The notes beneath the pieces are model-generated. The model made no database searches. It had not been told where the DNA came from and was given only the letters and a program-made list of their open reading frames with translations. Shown here one piece after another: positions 33,372 to 42,103 of a stretch of 64,000 nucleotides of DNA (the first letter of the stretch is position 1; every line of letters starts with the position of its first letter). Both the position numbers and the translations under genes were made by a program. Origin of the DNA: Fructobacillus cardui (GTDB lineage: Bacteria > Bacillota > Bacilli > Lactobacillales > Lactobacillaceae); NCBI RefSeq assembly GCF_023218935.1, contig NZ_JAJIAL010000002.1. One strand, written 5' to 3'.

Positions 33372-34715
33372 TTAATTCTTAAAGGAATGAATTGGTGCAG
33401 GCACGTGCCCACCACGATTAATAAAATCAGCAGAAGACTTATCAACCACTGACATCACTGGTGCAGTTCCCAACAAACCACCATAGTCGACCATGTCACC
33501 AACCTTCGTGCCATTCGTTGGCAAGATTCGCACAGCCGTCGTCTTGTTGTTCTGCACCCCAATCGCTGCTTCATCAGCAATCATTGCTGAAATGGTTGTC
33601 GCTGGTGTATCACCTGGGATGGCAATCATATCCAACCCAACCGAACAAACAGACGTCATCGCCTCTAACTTGGCCAATGACAACGTTCCGGCCTGGACGG
33701 CATCGATCATGCCTGCATCTTCTGAAACAGGGATAAAGGCACCTGACAAACCACCAACACCTTGTGAGGCCATCACGCCACCCTTTTTAACGGCATCGTT
33801 CAAGAGCATCAAAGCAGCAGTCGTTCCTTGCGTCCCAACTTGTTCCAAACCGATTTCTTCCAAGACTTCGGCTACAGAATCACCACGAGCTGGTGTTGGT
33901 GCTAAGGACAAATCAACAATTCCAAACGGTACGCCAAGGCGTTCCGCTGCAATCGTTCCAACTAACTGACCAACACGGGTAATCTTAAAGGCCGTCTTCT
34001 TGATGGTTTCGGCAACCACTGTAATAGACTCACCCTTGACCTGTTCCAAGGCACGCTTAACAACACCAGGGCCTGAAACGCCGACGTTAATCACAACGTT
34101 TGGTTCTGAAACACCGTGGAAGGCGCCAGCCATAAAGGGATTATCTTCAACGGCATTGGCAAAGACCACCATCTTTGAATTTGCTGTATCAGACTTGTCC
34201 GTAATGGCCTTAATCGTTTCACCCATCAACTTGACGGCATCAAGGTTGATCCCAGCTTTTGATGAACCAACGTTAATGGATGACATCACAACATCCGTTT
34301 CCGTCAAAGCATTTGGCAATGACTTAATCAACGCCAAATCACCATGTGAAAAGCCCTTTTGGACCAAAGCGGAATAACCACCAATAAAATCAACGCCAAC
34401 CTCTTTAGCGGCATCATCTAAGGCATGCGCCAAAACAAGGATTTCCTTTTCATCGGCATGACCAGCAATCAAAGAAACCGGCGTTACCGAAATCCGCTTA
34501 TTCGTAATGGGTACACCATATTCACGTTCAATTTGTTGACCAACTACCACCAAGTTCTTGGCATAAGTGGTTACCTTTTGATAAACGTTCTTCGCCGTTT
34601 CTTCAACTGAACCACCAACAGTATCCAGCAAAGAAATGCCCATCGTAATCGTCCGGATGTCAAAGTTATCTTCTTTGACCATCTGAATTGTTTCTCGAAT
34701 TTGTGTTGTATCCAT
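33372..34715 (-). CDS. UPF0210 (DUF711, PFL-family-like) protein
   Basis: 447 aa protein of the UPF0210/DUF711 family, cytosolic and of unknown function; the fold has been compared with glycyl-radical pyruvate formate-lyase barrels but no glycyl-radical motif is expected or seen. Conserved blocks are VTPVSLIAG, DFIGGYSALVQKGF, SSINVGSSKAGINLDA, NVGVSGPGVVK and GDTPATTISAMIADE. The companion ACT-domain gene UPF0237 lies 47 nt upstream on the same strand, the standard pairing, which suggests a metabolite-sensing partner. Confidence 0.93.
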   Translation of the reverse strand: MDTTQIRETIQMVKEDNFDIRTITMGISLLDTVGGSVEETAKNVYQKVTTYAKNLVVVGQQIEREYGVPITNKRISVTPVSLIAGHADEKEILVLAHALDDAAKEVGVDFIGGYSALVQKGFSHGDLALIKSLPNALTETDVVMSSINVGSSKAGINLDAVKLMGETIKAITDKSDTANSKMVVFANAVEDNPFMAGAFHGVSEPNVVINVGVSGPGVVKRALEQVKGESITVVAETIKKTAFKITRVGQLVGTIAAERLGVPFGIVDLSLAPTPARGDSVAEVLEEIGLEQVGTQGTTAALMLLNDAVKKGGVMASQGVGGLSGAFIPVSEDAGMIDAVQAGTLSLAKLEAMTSVCSVGLDMIAIPGDTPATTISAMIADEAAIGVQNNKTTAVRILPTNGTKVGDMVDYGGLLGTAPVMSVVDKSSADFINRGGHVPAPIHSFKN

Positions 34716-34762
34716 TATTTGCTTCTTTTCTTCGTCTTTGTTCGCACTAATTTTTTTTAAAA

Positions 34763-35032
34763 TTAGATGTGGGACATCGTATCAAAAATTTCTTCTCGTT
34801 GGACGTGCACAGTCACGCCTAAGCGAGCGCCTTCCTCTTTAACAGAGGCATAGACTTCGTCAAAATCAGCAGCATCATCGATTGCTACTAACATTGACAT
34901 GGTAAAAGTCTTCGACATAATGGTCTGAGACATGTCCAAAATGTTGACCCCATGTTCTGACAAGGTAGTGGCAATTCCTGCAACGATTCCTGTTTGGTCT
35001 TGGCCAACAACGGTTACAACTGCTTTAATCAT
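34763..35032 (-). CDS. ACT domain protein, UPF0237
   Basis: 89 aa single ACT domain (VVTVVGQDQTGIVAGIATTLSE... pattern with the glycine-rich turn GIVAGI), a fold that usually binds amino acids or other small ligands. No catalytic domain is attached. Its fixed genomic partner, the UPF0210 protein, follows 47 nt downstream, so this may be its regulatory subunit; that is inference from gene pairing. AGGAGAAAATC precedes the ATG. Confidence 0.93.
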   Translation of the reverse strand: MIKAVVTVVGQDQTGIVAGIATTLSEHGVNILDMSQTIMSKTFTMSMLVAIDDAADFDEVYASVKEEGARLGVTVHVQREEIFDTMSHI

Positions 35033-35096
35033 GATTTTCTCCTCTAATTAATTGTTCAAAGCCTGCAATTTTTGTCAGGCCCGACTTTGCTGATTT

Positions 35097-35543
35097 TTAG
35101 ATGACTTCGCCATCATATGGCTTTGCTGGCAAAGCTTCCAAATCATACGATGCGACATCTTCAATCTTGTCGAAGTATGCCGTTAATGACATAGCAATCA
35201 TCAAGTTCAACGTAATATCCGCTTCTTCTTTGATGACGACAACGGGAATTCCCTTGGCCTTCGCATAACCGATTTCCCAAGCAGTACCTGAATCAGTATC
35301 GGCCCGGTCAAAATCAGCCAACGCTACCATCACATCACAATTGTCGATGGCTTCAACGTCAGACCCGTAGGCGGCATGACGCCATGGCTCTGAAAAAAGT
35401 TCATATTCAGCATGCTGATGCTTTCGGGGTGAAAAAACATGACCAACTCGGTCGTGTTCTTCTAAGACCTTTTCGAGGCGCTCAGCCTTCTTAATCTGTG
35501 TTTCTGAAAAAAATGGTCCAGCCAAATAAATCCGCTTTGCCAT
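35097..35543 (-). CDS. ntd: Nucleoside 2-deoxyribosyltransferase
   Basis: 148 aa enzyme that transfers 2-deoxyribose between purine and pyrimidine bases, a nucleoside salvage step common in lactobacilli. IYLAGPFF at the N-terminus, ALADFDRADTDSGTAWEIGYA with the catalytic glutamate E90, and the C-terminal MIAMSLTAYF fit the family. AAAGGAGAA precedes the ATG. It stands between mvaS and the ACT gene with its own spacer of about 130 nt upstream, in which I see only weak promoter hexamers. Confidence 0.92.
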   Translation of the reverse strand: MAKRIYLAGPFFSETQIKKAERLEKVLEEHDRVGHVFSPRKHQHAEYELFSEPWRHAAYGSDVEAIDNCDVMVALADFDRADTDSGTAWEIGYAKAKGIPVVVIKEEADITLNLMIAMSLTAYFDKIEDVASYDLEALPAKPYDGEVI

Positions 35544-35677
35544 GGGTAATTCTCCTTTACTTACCTGTTTACCTATTCTCTTAGTTTACCAAAAGCAAGT
35601 TGCAACGGGATAACATTCTAAATGAAAAATAGGACAAAAATAGAACGTTTAGCACGCTTTGCCTCAAATGTTTGTCT

Positions 35678-36841
35678 TTAGCTCATCTTGTATTGACGGT
35701 GACCATTTTGCCAGCCAACAAATTGGCACAAGCCCGCGTTCTCAAGACCCGCCGTCGTCACATCAACCTGATAGTCAAACAACTGCGAATTGAAGACGTC
35801 CTCGTACTCACTGACTGAAAGCTGACGACGGTCGGCCAACATGCCATCAACATTCTGGCTAACAATAGCAGACTGGAAGTTTTCTTGGACCTTTAATGAA
35901 AAGAGCTCGGCCTCCGCACCTGACCCATATGAAAAGACAGCCAACCGTTGACCAGCAGTGATTTGTCCCTTCTGCAATAGGGAAAGTAGTGCGAGATAGA
36001 CTGACCCCGTGTAGAGGTTTCCAACCTGACGGTTATAAACCTGCGAGGCCGCCAGTTGTTCCTGGAGGAATTGCTGCTGATCAGGTGTTGCTTGGTCCAA
36101 AACTTGGTCCAATGCCTTCTTGCCCATCTTCGTGTATGGCAGATGGAAGGCAAAACCGGCAAAGTCGGCCAACGACAACTTTGTCTGTTCTGTATATCGT
36201 GACCACAGCGTCAAGAACATTTCCTTGTAAATATCCGTTGACAGATGGCCATCAACCAAGGCCGTCGTTGCGGCCACTGGCCGCCAAAAATCAGGAACGT
36301 CCTGACTCATATAAACAGAGTCATCTTCGATTTCAGCAATGGCCGGATTAGCGCTCACTACCATGGCAATCGCACCGGCCCCCTGCGTGACCTCTCCAGC
36401 TGTCTTCAGCCCATAGCGAGCGATATCAGCCGCAATCACCAAAACTTTCTTGTCGGGGTGCAAGTTCACGTAGTCCTTGGCTTGCATCAAACCAAAGGTC
36501 CCAGCATAGCAGGCCTGCTTCATTTCAATCGTGCGAATGTATGGCGATAGGCCCAACAACTTCTGCGCAAAAACGGCCGCTGATTTGGAATTATCAACCC
36601 CGGACTCGGTAGCAAAAATCAGCATATCAATGTCCGCGATATCGTCAGCGGTCAAAATTTTCTTGGCGGCATTGACCCCCATCGTCACCACGTCTTCATA
36701 GTTCGGCACGACAGATTGAACCGACTGACCAATGCCAATCGTATACTTGTCAGGTTCATCGCCTCTGGCTTTTGCCAATTCGACCATATCAAGTGCTAGT
36801 CCTGGCGTGTAGAAAGCTAATTTATCAATACCTGCAGCCAT
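35678..36841 (-). CDS. mvaS: Hydroxymethylglutaryl-CoA synthase
   Basis: Condenses acetyl-CoA and acetoacetyl-CoA to HMG-CoA, the first committed step of the mevalonate route to isoprenoids in Gram-positive cocci and lactic acid bacteria. Thiolase fold of 387 aa with E79 in ATESGVDNSK, nucleophile C111 in KQACYAGTF, and the FAFHLPYTKMGKKA motif carrying the catalytic histidine. AAAAGGAGA is upstream of the ATG. No other mevalonate gene is adjacent. Confidence 0.96.
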   Translation of the reverse strand: MAAGIDKLAFYTPGLALDMVELAKARGDEPDKYTIGIGQSVQSVVPNYEDVVTMGVNAAKKILTADDIADIDMLIFATESGVDNSKSAAVFAQKLLGLSPYIRTIEMKQACYAGTFGLMQAKDYVNLHPDKKVLVIAADIARYGLKTAGEVTQGAGAIAMVVSANPAIAEIEDDSVYMSQDVPDFWRPVAATTALVDGHLSTDIYKEMFLTLWSRYTEQTKLSLADFAGFAFHLPYTKMGKKALDQVLDQATPDQQQFLQEQLAASQVYNRQVGNLYTGSVYLALLSLLQKGQITAGQRLAVFSYGSGAEAELFSLKVQENFQSAIVSQNVDGMLADRRQLSVSEYEDVFNSQLFDYQVDVTTAGLENAGLCQFVGWQNGHRQYKMS

Positions 36842-36866
36842 TAAAAAATCTCCTTTTTACTTAAGC

Positions 36867-36889
36867 AAAAAAGCGCTCGAAAGCGCTCC
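36867..36889 (-). terminator. Hairpin between the YkpA-like gene and its surroundings
   Basis: AGCGCT-TTCG-AGCGCT followed by six T on the minus strand. It lies 3' of the YkpA-like ABC-F gene and just before the mvaS ribosome site, so it ends the ABC-F transcript ahead of mvaS. Confidence 0.85.
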
Positions 36890-36917
36890 TTGATAGTTCT
36901 CACCATCAGCTCATGAA

Positions 36918-38543
36918 TTAATCGTACAAAGCTTTCACCTTGGCTTGAATACTGTCCGTGTTAGTAAAGTCATCATAAGTGGTGTCCAAACGGTCAACCA
37001 CACCCTTGGCAGAAACTTCGACGATATGGTTGGCCGTTGTTTCCAAGAACTCGTGGTCATGAGAAGTCATAATAACAGAACCCTTAAAGTCTGCAACCGC
37101 ATCGTTCAATGACTGAATTGATTCCAAATCCAAGTGGTTTGTTGGATCGTCAAGCAACAAAACGTTGGCCTTCAACAGCATCAGCTTAGCCAAAACGATT
37201 CGAACCTTTTCGCCACCGGACAAAACTTTAATCTGCTTCAAAGCATCATCACCCTTAAAGAGCATTTGGCCAAGCATACCACGCAATGACGTGTTATCCT
37301 TTTGCTCTTCTTCGGCAAAATCGCGCAACCAATCCAAGATGACCTTTTCCTGGTCGTCGAAGTTATCGTTCAAATCCTTAGCCAAGTATGACTGGGTAGT
37401 CGTAACGCCCCAAGTAACAGATCCTGTATCGGGCTCCATCGTGCCCGCCAAAATTTGCATCAACGTGGTCGTTGCTAAATCAGACCGGGACAAGATGGCA
37501 ATCTTATCGCCAGGACGGCCAGTAAAGGTAATGTTATCCAAAACCTTTTCGCCATCAATCGTCTTAGAGACCCCTTCAACGCGAACTAAATCATTCCCCA
37601 ATTCACGGTTCAATGGGAAGGAAATGTAAGGGTACTTACGTGATGAAGGCTTGATATCATCCAAAGTAATCTTATCCAACTGCTTCTTACGAGCCGTTGC
37701 CTGCTTTGACTTTGAGGCGTTGGCAGAGAATCGTGCCACGAATTCTTGCAGCTGCTTGATTTGCTCTTCCTTCTTAGCGTTTTGCTGTGAGGCCAGGCGT
37801 TGGGCCAATTCAGCTGATTCACGCCAGAAATCGTAGTTTCCAACGAACGGCGTAATCTTACCGTAGTCGACGTCCAAAATATTCGTTGACACGACGTTCA
37901 AGAAGTGACGATCGTGCGAAACAACAATCACGAGGTTTTCAAAGTCAGCCAAGAAGTCTTCCAACCAGGCAATCGTCTGAACATCCAACCCGTTGGTCGG
38001 CTCATCCAAAACCAAGATATCTGGATTACCGAACAAAGCCTGAGCCAACAAAACCTTAACCTTATCGTTTTCAGTCAAGTCGCCCATCATGCTCTGTTGC
38101 ATTGATTCGTCGATGCCCAACTTAGTCAGCAGTTGTGCTGCTTCAGTTTCAGCGTTCCAGCCGTCTAACTCTTCAAATTCGGCAGACAAGTCACCTACAC
38201 GCACCCCGTCTTCATCTGAAAAATCAGGCTTCGCATAGATGGCGTCCATTTCGGTCTTAACCTGGTAGAGACGTTCATGCCCCTGGATAACCGTATCCAT
38301 CACCGTAAAGTCGTCAAAGGCGAAGTGATCCTGCTGTAGAGATGACATCCGGTCGTTATCGCTAATGCTGATGACACCCTCAGTAGGTTCCAATTCCCCC
38401 TGAAGCAATTTCAAAAAGGTTGATTTACCGGCACCATTGGCTCCGATAATGCCGTACGTATGGCCGGGGACCAACTTTAAGTTAACGTCCTGGTAAAGTT
38501 TCTTACCAGAAAATGAAAATGACATATCTGCAACAGTAATCAC
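36918..38543 (-). CDS. ABC-F ATPase, YkpA/YbiT type
   Basis: 541 aa twin-ATPase without membrane segments. The first domain has GANGAGKST and LVLDEPTNGLD; the linker has the YPYISFPLNRELGNDLVRVEG block typical of the YbiT/YkpA branch. The second domain lacks a normal P-loop: LSRSDLATTTL takes the place of GxxGxGKS/T, while LSGGEKVRI and LLLDDPTNHLD remain. As I recall, Bacillus YkpA also has an altered second P-loop, so this is a subfamily trait. The first signature (LTENDKVKV) is also altered. The start is GTG at 38541-38543 with GGAGG 8 nt upstream. Ribosome-associated role expected. Confidence 0.9.
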   Translation of the reverse strand: MITVADMSFSFSGKKLYQDVNLKLVPGHTYGIIGANGAGKSTFLKLLQGELEPTEGVISISDNDRMSSLQQDHFAFDDFTVMDTVIQGHERLYQVKTEMDAIYAKPDFSDEDGVRVGDLSAEFEELDGWNAETEAAQLLTKLGIDESMQQSMMGDLTENDKVKVLLAQALFGNPDILVLDEPTNGLDVQTIAWLEDFLADFENLVIVVSHDRHFLNVVSTNILDVDYGKITPFVGNYDFWRESAELAQRLASQQNAKKEEQIKQLQEFVARFSANASKSKQATARKKQLDKITLDDIKPSSRKYPYISFPLNRELGNDLVRVEGVSKTIDGEKVLDNITFTGRPGDKIAILSRSDLATTTLMQILAGTMEPDTGSVTWGVTTTQSYLAKDLNDNFDDQEKVILDWLRDFAEEEQKDNTSLRGMLGQMLFKGDDALKQIKVLSGGEKVRIVLAKLMLLKANVLLLDDPTNHLDLESIQSLNDAVADFKGSVIMTSHDHEFLETTANHIVEVSAKGVVDRLDTTYDDFTNTDSIQAKVKALYD

Positions 38544-38602
38544 GAATGCTTCCTCCAAGGTGGTAAAAAGTAAAAAAAATTATTCTCTTAGTATTTTAAC
38601 AG

Positions 38603-38628
38603 AAAAACGCCCCCTTTTGGGGGGGCGC
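38603..38628 (-). terminator. GC-rich terminator of the membrane protein gene
   Basis: CGCCCCC...GGGGGCG stem around CCAAAAG-type loop, followed by TTTTTC on the minus strand. Confidence 0.85.
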
Positions 38629-38641
38629 TTTCTTCGATTAT

Positions 38642-39037
38642 TTAAAGATCTTCATAACCGCCATCGATTGGTAATAAGTCTTCATCAGGGTCAGACCGCG
38701 TATCAGACCAAAAAGTAAAAATCGTCAAAACCAGGTAAAAACCGGCCAAATAATAACCATATTCAGTATCAACCCAGTCAAAGTACCAAGTAGTCACCAC
38801 GCCAAAAAGCAGTGGCTGCACAAAAATCCAGTAAAAACGCAGACCGTGCTTGCGAATTTGAGCGCCAAAGTACAAAGCAAAACCCCCATTTAAGACAAAG
38901 CAGAGCCAAAAGACCAGATTAATATCGGACCAGTCAAATTTGTCGGCCACAAATGGCAACAAGACTGCCACGAAAATCATGACCAATAAGTTATAAAACC
39001 AAGCTGAGTGGTGTAATTTATTTAAAAAATTACGCAT
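38642..39037 (-). CDS. Four-helix membrane protein of unknown function
   Basis: 131 aa protein with four hydrophobic segments (about residues 12-32, 40-58, 68-86 and 92-110) and an acidic C-terminal tail (DPDEDLLPIDGGYEDL). I do not recognise a family. It has its own promoter and terminator and is therefore a single-gene unit between rsmE and the YkpA-like gene. Aromatic residues are frequent (Trp, Tyr, Phe). No motif suggests transport or catalysis. Confidence 0.8.
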   Translation of the reverse strand: MRNFLNKLHHSAWFYNLLVMIFVAVLLPFVADKFDWSDINLVFWLCFVLNGGFALYFGAQIRKHGLRFYWIFVQPLLFGVVTTWYFDWVDTEYGYYLAGFYLVLTIFTFWSDTRSDPDEDLLPIDGGYEDL

Positions 39038-39063
39038 GTAAAAACCTCATTCACAGTGAAATT

Positions 39064-39093
39064 ATTATAACAAATTATAGGCTGTTTAGCCAA
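39064..39093 (-). promoter_or_regulatory. Promoter of the four-helix membrane protein gene
   Basis: TTGGCT-18 nt-TATAAT on the minus strand, 27 nt from the ATG. Confidence 0.55.
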
Positions 39094-39132
39094 TGAGGGC
39101 AAGGTTTTTGACAACCCCGACTCATTTTTCTG

Positions 39133-39876
39133 TTATTTTTCTAATTCTAATAATGTTGATAAAGCGGCTAATGTATATAGCGGCGCCGTTTCCGCCCGCA
39201 AGATTCGTGGGCCCAAACCGCCTGGACGATAGCCGGCCTCTTGCAAGGTATTAATCTCTTCTTCGGTCAAACCACCCTCTGGGCCAAAGACAGCCACAAA
39301 GCGTTGGCCGGGCTGGCTGGCTTGCGCCAAGTCAACCAAAGCCGCCTTTTCGCCCTGCTTGGCAGATTCTTCCCAAGCGACCAATCCCTGATCCTTTTCC
39401 AGTGTCAAAACCTCAGCAAAATCAGCAAAGTGGATTTCCGGCACTTTCAGTCGGTGTGATTGTTCGGCAGCACCAACCGCTTTGGCTCGCAGTCGTTCTA
39501 ATTGCTTTGCTTCCTGTTTTTCATTCCAGGAAACGACCGACCGTTCCATCGGCACGAAAAGTAAACGACTCGCCCCCAATTCGGTTGCCTTCTCAGCCAG
39601 CCATTCGTTGCGATCTTTTTTAATGGGTGAAACAACCAGCGTGACCTCAACAGGTAATTCCATCTGCTGGTCAATGTCGGCCAGTACCGTAATAGTGGCC
39701 TGGTCTTGGCTGATTTCTTCGACTTGGCCAAGCACCAAACGCGATTGGCCATCAAAAAATTCTGCTTTCGTCCCAACCTTGGCGCGTAAAACCTTCACCA
39801 AGTGCTTAAAAGCTGGCATATCAGCCGTCAGGATGATGTTATTTTGAATGGGTTCTTCTAAAAAGTAACGTTGCAT
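39133..39876 (-). CDS. rsmE: 16S rRNA (uracil1498-N3)-methyltransferase
   Basis: SPOUT-class methyltransferase of 247 aa that makes m3U1498 in 16S rRNA. The N-terminal PUA-like region has HLVKVLRAKVG, and the C-terminal knot shows KATELGASRL, FGPEGGLTEEE and LGPRILRAETAPLYTLAAL. It follows prmA by 22 nt, the usual prmA-rsmE operon. Confidence 0.95.
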   Translation of the reverse strand: MQRYFLEEPIQNNIILTADMPAFKHLVKVLRAKVGTKAEFFDGQSRLVLGQVEEISQDQATITVLADIDQQMELPVEVTLVVSPIKKDRNEWLAEKATELGASRLLFVPMERSVVSWNEKQEAKQLERLRAKAVGAAEQSHRLKVPEIHFADFAEVLTLEKDQGLVAWEESAKQGEKAALVDLAQASQPGQRFVAVFGPEGGLTEEEINTLQEAGYRPGGLGPRILRAETAPLYTLAALSTLLELEK

Positions 39877-39898
39877 CGATTTCTCTTCCTAAAAAAAA

Positions 39899-40789
39899 TC
39901 AGTCGTTGATTAAGTCATCTGCCTTTTTGGTAATAAAGGCATGCCAGGTTCCTTGGTTTAAGTGCTGAACGATGGTTAGTCCGTGGCTTTCCAAGGCCTG
40001 TTCAATCGCGGGTTCCACATCATCATAAATTCCTGAAACCAAGAAGTAACCGCCAGCCGTCAGCATCGGCATCACTTGAGGAATCAGCGGCGCAATCACA
40101 TCGGCCAAGATGTTCGCCATAATTAACTCAGACTGGCTCCACTCTTGTGGCACATCCTGCATCAAATCCGACGCAATCACGGTGACATCACTAGCAACAG
40201 GGTTCAATGCCAAATTAGCTTGAGCCGTTGCCACTGCCTCTTCGTCAATATCAGTCGCCAATACCGAACCAACACCCAGGTGCTTGGCAGCCACTGCTAA
40301 AACACCCGATCCGGTCCCAACGTCAATCGTTTTTTCACCGCCACGAACAACGGCTTCCAAAGCTTGAATCATCAACGAAGTAGTTGGATGAGTACCGGTA
40401 CCAAAAGCTTGGTCTGGATCCATCACGATTAATTTTTCCTGGTCCTGAACTTTTTGATAGTCTTCCCAAGCAGGCACCACCGTAAACCGGTTGGTCACGC
40501 GACTGGCATGGTAGTAGTTCTTCCATTCGTTTTCAAAGGTAGTTGAATCCAATCGTTCCTGTGAAATCGGCTGACTATTAATGGCCAGTCCCCGCTCAGC
40601 AAGGGCCGTTAAACCGGCAATGTAGGTTGCAATCTGATTTTCAAAACCTTCTTGATTAACATCCTGGTAAATGGTGACCGTGTCCGTCCCCTGCTCGGCA
40701 CCTTCTGCCCCGAGCGCTACCAAGATCGCAATCACTACATCCTGATTTTCAGCCGGTACCTGCCAGACAACCTTTTGATACGTAATCAT
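39899..40789 (-). CDS. prmA: Ribosomal protein L11 methyltransferase
   Basis: Methylates L11. An N-terminal ferredoxin-like recognition domain is followed by the Rossmann domain with DPDQAFGTGTHPTT, DVGTGSGVLAVAA and a MANILADV motif. At 296 aa it is near the usual length. It is transcribed with rsmE and is preceded by the terminator of the MDR oxidoreductase gene. Confidence 0.95.
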   Translation of the reverse strand: MITYQKVVWQVPAENQDVVIAILVALGAEGAEQGTDTVTIYQDVNQEGFENQIATYIAGLTALAERGLAINSQPISQERLDSTTFENEWKNYYHASRVTNRFTVVPAWEDYQKVQDQEKLIVMDPDQAFGTGTHPTTSLMIQALEAVVRGGEKTIDVGTGSGVLAVAAKHLGVGSVLATDIDEEAVATAQANLALNPVASDVTVIASDLMQDVPQEWSQSELIMANILADVIAPLIPQVMPMLTAGGYFLVSGIYDDVEPAIEQALESHGLTIVQHLNQGTWHAFITKKADDLIND

Positions 40790-40826
40790 CTTTTTCCTCG
40801 TTTATTATTCCTGCAACAACTCAAAT

Positions 40827-40851
40827 AAAAACGAGGACCGCTTGGTCCCCG
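40827..40851 (-). terminator. Terminator of the MDR oxidoreductase gene
   Basis: CGGGGACC-AAGC-GGTCCTCG (one G-T pair) followed by five T on the minus strand. Confidence 0.88.
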
Positions 40852-40863
40852 CCCCAAATCGTG

Positions 40864-42012
40864 TTAATTATTAGCATCTGCCATTGTTACTTCAACTGGC
40901 GCTACATTATTAGCAACCGTCTGTTCAACCTTATTATTGGCCTCTTCTTCGGCCATATAATCGATAACAACTTTCCCCACCGTATGGTGACTAGTGACAT
41001 CCTGATTAGCATGACGCACGTTTTCAACTGATAATCCCTGGTAGACCTTGGTAACGGTTGGGCGAATGCCCCCTTGGTCCAAAAGGTTGGCGACATCACG
41101 CAAAATTTGGCCTTGCTCAGCAAGATTAAAGTTTTCATTGCCACGTGCTAACATAAAGGTCCAAGAAAACGAAGCAGCTTTACTCTTTAAATCACCTAGG
41201 TCAACTGGTAAGGTCGTTTCAACAATCGCTGCAATTGCCCCATAAGGCTTGATGACTGCTGCCATCAAATCCCAATAAGCCGTTGTATCCTGCAAATTCG
41301 CAATGTAGTCAACCTGGGGGAAATGAATCGCTGTCAACTGTTTTTGCAAGTCTTCATGATAATCAAGGACAAAATCAGCCCCCAACTCTCTAACCCAATT
41401 TTTGGATTCAGTTGTTCCCGCCGTAGCAAGCACAGTCAATCCAAGGTACTTGGCCATCTGAACCAAAACCGAACCAACACCACCAGCACCATTGATAATG
41501 AGTACTGATTTTCCCTGGGCACTATTCTGCGCCACCGGCAAATGAAAACCGTGGTGCAATACATCATGAGCCGTGATGGAAGTCAAGGGCATGGCTGCCG
41601 CATCGACATTATCCAAATTCTTTGGTGCCAACGCAATCATGTCGGCCTCAATCACTTGAAACTCGGCATCGGCACCAAAGGCGTGTTGCTTACCAGCATA
41701 AAAGACGCGGTCACCAACAGAAAAGTCAGTCACGTCCTTACCAACCTCTTCAATCACGCCGACAACATCAAGACCAAAAACGCGAAAAGCACCGTCCTGA
41801 CGGTAACCAGCCCGCATCTTCGTGTCGACAGGGTTAACCGCCGTCGCCAAAATCCGAACCAAAACCTCACGGTCGCCCGGCGTTGGTTTGCGCACTTGCC
41901 GTTCAACAAAAGCATCTGCTGCTTCTAAAGACCCATTATGAGTAATACCAATTGCAATCATTTTAGGTTGAAAGTAGTTGGTTACTTTTTGAAATACAGT
42001 TTTTAAGGACAT
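40864..42012 (-). CDS. Medium-chain dehydrogenase/reductase (zinc-type alcohol dehydrogenase family, quinone-reductase-like)
   Basis: 382 aa MDR protein with a GroES-like N-terminal domain (LATAVNPVDTKMRAG, GLDVVGVIEEVG) and a Rossmann domain with INGAGGVGSVLVQMAKYLG. The zinc-binding cysteines of true alcohol dehydrogenases are missing, so NADPH:quinone oxidoreductase-type activity is more likely; substrate unknown. The ATG at 42012 with AAGGAGAG is well supported, which gives a 17-residue N-terminal extension before the usual MIAIGI start. The C-terminal ~30 residues are Asn/Val/Glu rich and also extra. Confidence 0.88.
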   Translation of the reverse strand: MSLKTVFQKVTNYFQPKMIAIGITHNGSLEAADAFVERQVRKPTPGDREVLVRILATAVNPVDTKMRAGYRQDGAFRVFGLDVVGVIEEVGKDVTDFSVGDRVFYAGKQHAFGADAEFQVIEADMIALAPKNLDNVDAAAMPLTSITAHDVLHHGFHLPVAQNSAQGKSVLIINGAGGVGSVLVQMAKYLGLTVLATAGTTESKNWVRELGADFVLDYHEDLQKQLTAIHFPQVDYIANLQDTTAYWDLMAAVIKPYGAIAAIVETTLPVDLGDLKSKAASFSWTFMLARGNENFNLAEQGQILRDVANLLDQGGIRPTVTKVYQGLSVENVRHANQDVTSHHTVGKVVIDYMAEEEANNKVEQTVANNVAPVEVTMADANN

Positions 42013-42103
42013 TCAGCTACGCTCTCCTTCGAATCGCTTGTACCGTCATTTTAAACTGGATTCCTGATTTTTTCAAACAAGACCACTCAGAAGGTACCAG
42101 AAA

